From contig JABTUW010000003.1 of the NCBI GenBank assembly GCA_015075185.1, positions 124,001 through 188,000 of the forward strand: a DNA stretch of 64,000 nt. Reading direction: 5' to 3'. The translations under genes were made by a program, and so were the position numbers. This document shows, one piece after another, positions 61,050 through 64,000 of this stretch (position 1 is its first letter; each line of letters opens with the position of its first letter). Under the pieces are notes generated by a model. It was not told where the DNA came from, did not search any database, and worked only from the letters and a program-made list of their open reading frames with translations. Source of the stretch: Anaerolineales bacterium (GTDB lineage: Bacteria; Chloroflexota; Anaerolineae; 4572-78; J111).

Positions 61050-64000
61050 ATGATGCGGTCTATTTCGACCACCCTGACCCTTTTCGTTCTATTCACCCAG
61101 CTCAACCTCGCGGCGCTGCTACCAGCGGAGGACCCAACGGGCCGAATCTGGCCCGTAGAGGCCAGCCACCAGGCCGAAGCCTCGCCGTGTGGGGAGCCGC
61201 AAAAAATCTATCTACCGATTGTTCACGCTATGGCTCAACTATCCAACACCGAAAACCTTGAAAACATCATGCGCGGCATGGCCGCCTTCCCCTATGACGG
61301 CCTGATCACCCAGGTCTTTGCGACCACGGTCAACGTCATGCCGGTCGGCTCACGCACGGTCATCCGTGACGTGGCCCTGCCGGCGCACATCAAATCCGAC
61401 ACCATCCGAGTCGGCTATGCGGTCCGCCTGGACCAGACGGCGGCCAAGCCGACCGTCCTGGCTATCTTCGAGCAGTTCGCCGATCCGGAGATGTTCAACT
61501 ACGCCGGGGTCGGGGTCAGGGTTCCGACCATCCCCAACGTCACTGTCAAGGCCACCAAAACCGGCTGGCTGGTGACCTGGAGTGCGGTCACCGGGGCGAC
61601 CAAATACGTCCTCTACAAAAACGATACCCCTGATGGGGACTCGCCCGAAGAAGTTATCCAGCTTGGGGCCTCAACCCTGAGCTACACCGTGGGCTATGAG
61701 GCCCCCTTTATCTACTACGCGGTCAAGGCTTGCAGCGGCTACCTGGAGGGTGATGTCTCGCTCTGGATGACCGACATGACCCCGCCGGCCGCACCCACCT
61801 GGAAGGCCCACGCCTATCAGGCCGAAGGTCACTACCTGGAATGGACCCACCCCGCGCCGGCTGATGTCAAGGAGTTCGCCCTCTTTTACAATGTCGGCCC
61901 CAGCGATAACGGGGCGATTGAAGTCACCCGCACCGCCAACCTCAATACCATCGTCCCGTACCTGGACAGCTACGATTATTTTGGGGTGCAGGCCGTGGAC
62001 TGGAGCGGGATCAACAAATCGGCTACCATCTGGACCGGCGAGTACGACCCGACGCCGGCCACGCCGCCTGACTTTGCGGCCAACCTGGTCGAAGGCGGCG
62101 GCTTTATCTGCACCTGGAATACTACCGCCAAGGCCGTCAGCTACGAAGTGCAGGGCTACGTGGCCGAGGGCGAGGAGGGCAGTTGGGTCACTTACTACAC
62201 CGGCCCGGCGTTGATGACCCCGGTCATGCGCTACGCGGGCGTCAGCCTGTTTCGGGTGCGAGCCATTGGTTATGATGGTTCGACCTCCGGCTGGAGCGCG
62301 ACCGAAACCGACGACAACGCTCCACCGCAGCCCATCTTGAGCATCATCAATGGGGCCAAGCAGGTCACGGTGGGCCTGGATGCGGCGGATACCAGCCATA
62401 CCCACGTTGGCTTTAGCCACTATATTCTCGAAACGGCAGCCGGTTCAGCCGGCCAGGGCGCGACGACCGTGGACGCCCGCGCCACCTTCGACTCTTTCCC
62501 GCGCGTGTTCGCCGGAGAAACCGGAGTGACCACCTACTACCGGCTCACCCCTGTTGACTGGGCCGGGAATGTGGGAACGGCCAGCGCCTGGACGCCGGGA
62601 ACGCCCCTCACCTTTGGCGACGGGGGCGCAACCATTCAGGATAAGTTCGACACCTACGGCGGGACCGCCCTGACCCCGGTTGACAGTCTGTACTGGCTCA
62701 GTTTGGCTAAAGTCGAGCAGTCTGAAAGCGGTTGGACTCTTTCACCGTCCAATCTGGTCACCTGGGCCAGCACGCCGGTGGAGGGAGCCAAAGCGATCAG
62801 GCTGGTCAGCAACTCGCCGGGATTGACTTCCGGCGTGCTGTTAGCCAAGCCCATGAACCTGACCCAAGAGGGCCGCTTTACCAACGACGATTACATCGTC
62901 ATCCAGAATCCTACGGCAAGTTACGGCAACCAGTGGATCACCCTCGCCTTTTACAACGCTTCCTATCCAACCGGGTCGGGCTATAAATGCACCATCAAAA
63001 TCTATGGCGGCGGGGATGCCGATATGGGCTTCCCGATTGCGCTGAAGCGATCTCAGTTTGTCGCCTACGGCGCTTCGCCCAACTGGGCCACGATCCAGGG
63101 CGTTCAGATCTATGTTGAGAATTTTGACCTGTACACCAACCTGGATATGACCCTGGACGACATTCGCATCGTCAAGGCTGATCCCGAAGACTCGACCAAG
63201 TACAACGATACCGGCCTGGCCTGGGATTACGCTAAAAGCAGCGATGTTTGGGGGGAGGGTGAATGGCACATCAATCCCGGCAACCGCACCGGCGAGCCGT
63301 ACAAGCCGTTCAGTTTGGGACAGGTCAACCACTCAACCTCGCCGGATCGCTGGTATCTGGCCCACAAGCCGATAGGCACGGATGTCGTCACCGGCACGAT
63401 CCAGGCCGGCCTGTTTCACAAGGAAAACGGGACGAACGGTCTAGCCTTCTACATCAAGGATGTCACCCCCGACGCCTGGACCATGTACGCTGTGGAAACG
63501 GATAACGTGGCCGATACGGTCAAGCTGGTCAAGTGGGTAGATGGAGTCAGGACCGAGTTGGGCAGCGCCTCGTTCGCCTTTATCTCGGCAGCCGGGGGGA
63601 CCACCGGCCAAACCATTTGGGTCGGCGCGGATTTCTCCGACTATGACACGGATGCGGGCCGGATCAGGGTCTACGCCTCGACCCTTGAGGGCAACTTGAT
63701 CCAGGCGAACAACCTGAAAATTTCAGTTCAGGACACCGAAATCGGCAGCGGCGGCAGTGTCGGCTTGCTGTCCTATCAGGCCAATGTCCGCTTTGTGAAC
63801 TTCACCGCCGGCTCTCCGGCTCACGCCGAAGTCGCAGACGTGGCCAAGGCCCTCGATGGGCCGATTGTGGCCGGGGATGTGCGCCGGGTGCACTACAATC
63901 TCGACCTCAACCGCTTCCAGTACACCGATGACGGTATCACCTATGCCGACCTGACCGCCGAGGCTGACCCCAACAAGGTGGATAAAACCTCAGTCGCCCG
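61050..64000 (+). CDS. Tail fibre protein with fibronectin type III-like domains (runs off right edge)
   Basis: At least 983 residues; AAAGGAG before ATG 61050. The N-terminus looks like a signal peptide (MMRSISTTLTLFVLFTQLNL) followed by IYLPIVHA, as in exported host proteins. From about residue 60 a phage-type domain starts (MAQLSNTENLENIMRGMAAF). Residues ~150-520 hold three or four fibronectin III-like units (WLVTWSAVTGATKYVLYKND; HYLEWTHPAPADVKEFALFY; FICTWNTTAKAVSYEVQGYV), then jelly-roll-like regions. The end shows VHYNLDLNRFQYTDDGITY, a typical fibre junction. Likely host-binding. Confidence 0.75.
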   Translation, partial: MMRSISTTLTLFVLFTQLNLAALLPAEDPTGRIWPVEASHQAEASPCGEPQKIYLPIVHAMAQLSNTENLENIMRGMAAFPYDGLITQVFATTVNVMPVGSRTVIRDVALPAHIKSDTIRVGYAVRLDQTAAKPTVLAIFEQFADPEMFNYAGVGVRVPTIPNVTVKATKTGWLVTWSAVTGATKYVLYKNDTPDGDSPEEVIQLGASTLSYTVGYEAPFIYYAVKACSGYLEGDVSLWMTDMTPPAAPTWKAHAYQAEGHYLEWTHPAPADVKEFALFYNVGPSDNGAIEVTRTANLNTIVPYLDSYDYFGVQAVDWSGINKSATIWTGEYDPTPATPPDFAANLVEGGGFICTWNTTAKAVSYEVQGYVAEGEEGSWVTYYTGPALMTPVMRYAGVSLFRVRAIGYDGSTSGWSATETDDNAPPQPILSIINGAKQVTVGLDAADTSHTHVGFSHYILETAAGSAGQGATTVDARATFDSFPRVFAGETGVTTYYRLTPVDWAGNVGTASAWTPGTPLTFGDGGATIQDKFDTYGGTALTPVDSLYWLSLAKVEQSESGWTLSPSNLVTWASTPVEGAKAIRLVSNSPGLTSGVLLAKPMNLTQEGRFTNDDYIVIQNPTASYGNQWITLAFYNASYPTGSGYKCTIKIYGGGDADMGFPIALKRSQFVAYGASPNWATIQGVQIYVENFDLYTNLDMTLDDIRIVKADPEDSTKYNDTGLAWDYAKSSDVWGEGEWHINPGNRTGEPYKPFSLGQVNHSTSPDRWYLAHKPIGTDVVTGTIQAGLFHKENGTNGLAFYIKDVTPDAWTMYAVETDNVADTVKLVKWVDGVRTELGSASFAFISAAGGTTGQTIWVGADFSDYDTDAGRIRVYASTLEGNLIQANNLKISVQDTEIGSGGSVGLLSYQANVRFVNFTAGSPAHAEVADVAKALDGPIVAGDVRRVHYNLDLNRFQYTDDGITYADLTAEADPNKVDKTSVA
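61146..61174. repeat. R5 copy in the tail fibre gene
   Basis: TGGCCCGTAGAGGCCA at 61157-61172, with a further inverted partner ACGGGCC just before. Coding for WPVEA. Confidence 0.6.

Overview
The window looks like a metagenomic Chloroflexota (Anaerolineae-like) DNA segment carrying, or made of, a long-tailed (siphovirus-type) phage genome. Pointers to Chloroflexota are secreted proteins with Pro/Thr linkers, the IYLPIV / IFLPIIL sequence type at protein ends, double CxxC zinc-ribbon membrane proteins, and short dispersed repeats of the CTTCGACAAGCTCAGG kind. No integrase, attachment site or rRNA was seen, so integrated prophage versus phage-plasmid versus free phage cannot be decided here.

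Layout. (1) 1-12.3 kb, mostly minus strand, host-like and less GC-rich: the N-terminal part of an Eco57I-type methyltransferase, a RecD-like helicase fused to a nuclease, zinc-ribbon membrane proteins, a secreted thermonuclease, a sigma-factor fragment, secreted proteins and a DUF433/PIN-like toxin-antitoxin pair. (2) 12.5-22.0 kb, minus strand: phage early/replication genes, namely SSB, RNase H, a 971-residue protein that I read as a divergent RNA polymerase of the two-barrel (QDE-1/YonO) type, small zinc proteins, a DUF4326 protein and a frameshifted methyltransferase. Most transcription units are closed by a hairpin terminator and preceded by a T-rich motif. (3) 22.1-24.9 kb, plus strand: small head genes and terminase large subunit. 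(4) 25.0-36.1 kb: about 11 kb of cargo placed between terminase and portal (toxin-antitoxin pair, multi-PAS hybrid histidine kinase, MmeI-like restriction-modification enzyme, two response regulators, small genes). (5) 36.1-64.0 kb, plus strand: portal, scaffold, N4-gp56-like major capsid protein, neck proteins, a glycosyltransferase-like protein, tail tube, tail assembly chaperones with a likely -1 frameshift, a 3468-residue tape measure protein, distal tail and tail tip proteins, and the start of a tail fibre.

The most striking point is that the tape measure protein carries in its N-terminal half an R-N-P motif followed 49 residues later by GGDNDSDQ, the pattern of the metal-binding loop of double-psi beta-barrel RNA polymerases. 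Together with the early 971-residue protein (R-Y-P, NGDFDFDQ, VDxxKT) the phage may encode two non-canonical RNA polymerases, one delivered with the tail and one made early. Two families of T-rich upstream motifs, one before the minus-strand early genes and one before the plus-strand structural genes, are candidate promoters for them.

A second notable observation is a leader element present four times, before the helicase (4.9 kb), the histidine kinase (26.4 kb), the restriction-modification enzyme (30.2 kb) and a small gene (35.0 kb). Each has a sigma70-like promoter, a 5' hairpin, a conserved junction and a 3' terminator-like hairpin whose loop is complementary to the junction. The complementarity changes in step between copies (GACC/GGTC, GGCC/GGCC, GCCC/GGGC). 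It ties region 1 and the cargo region to the same host or element and looks like a cis-acting riboregulator.
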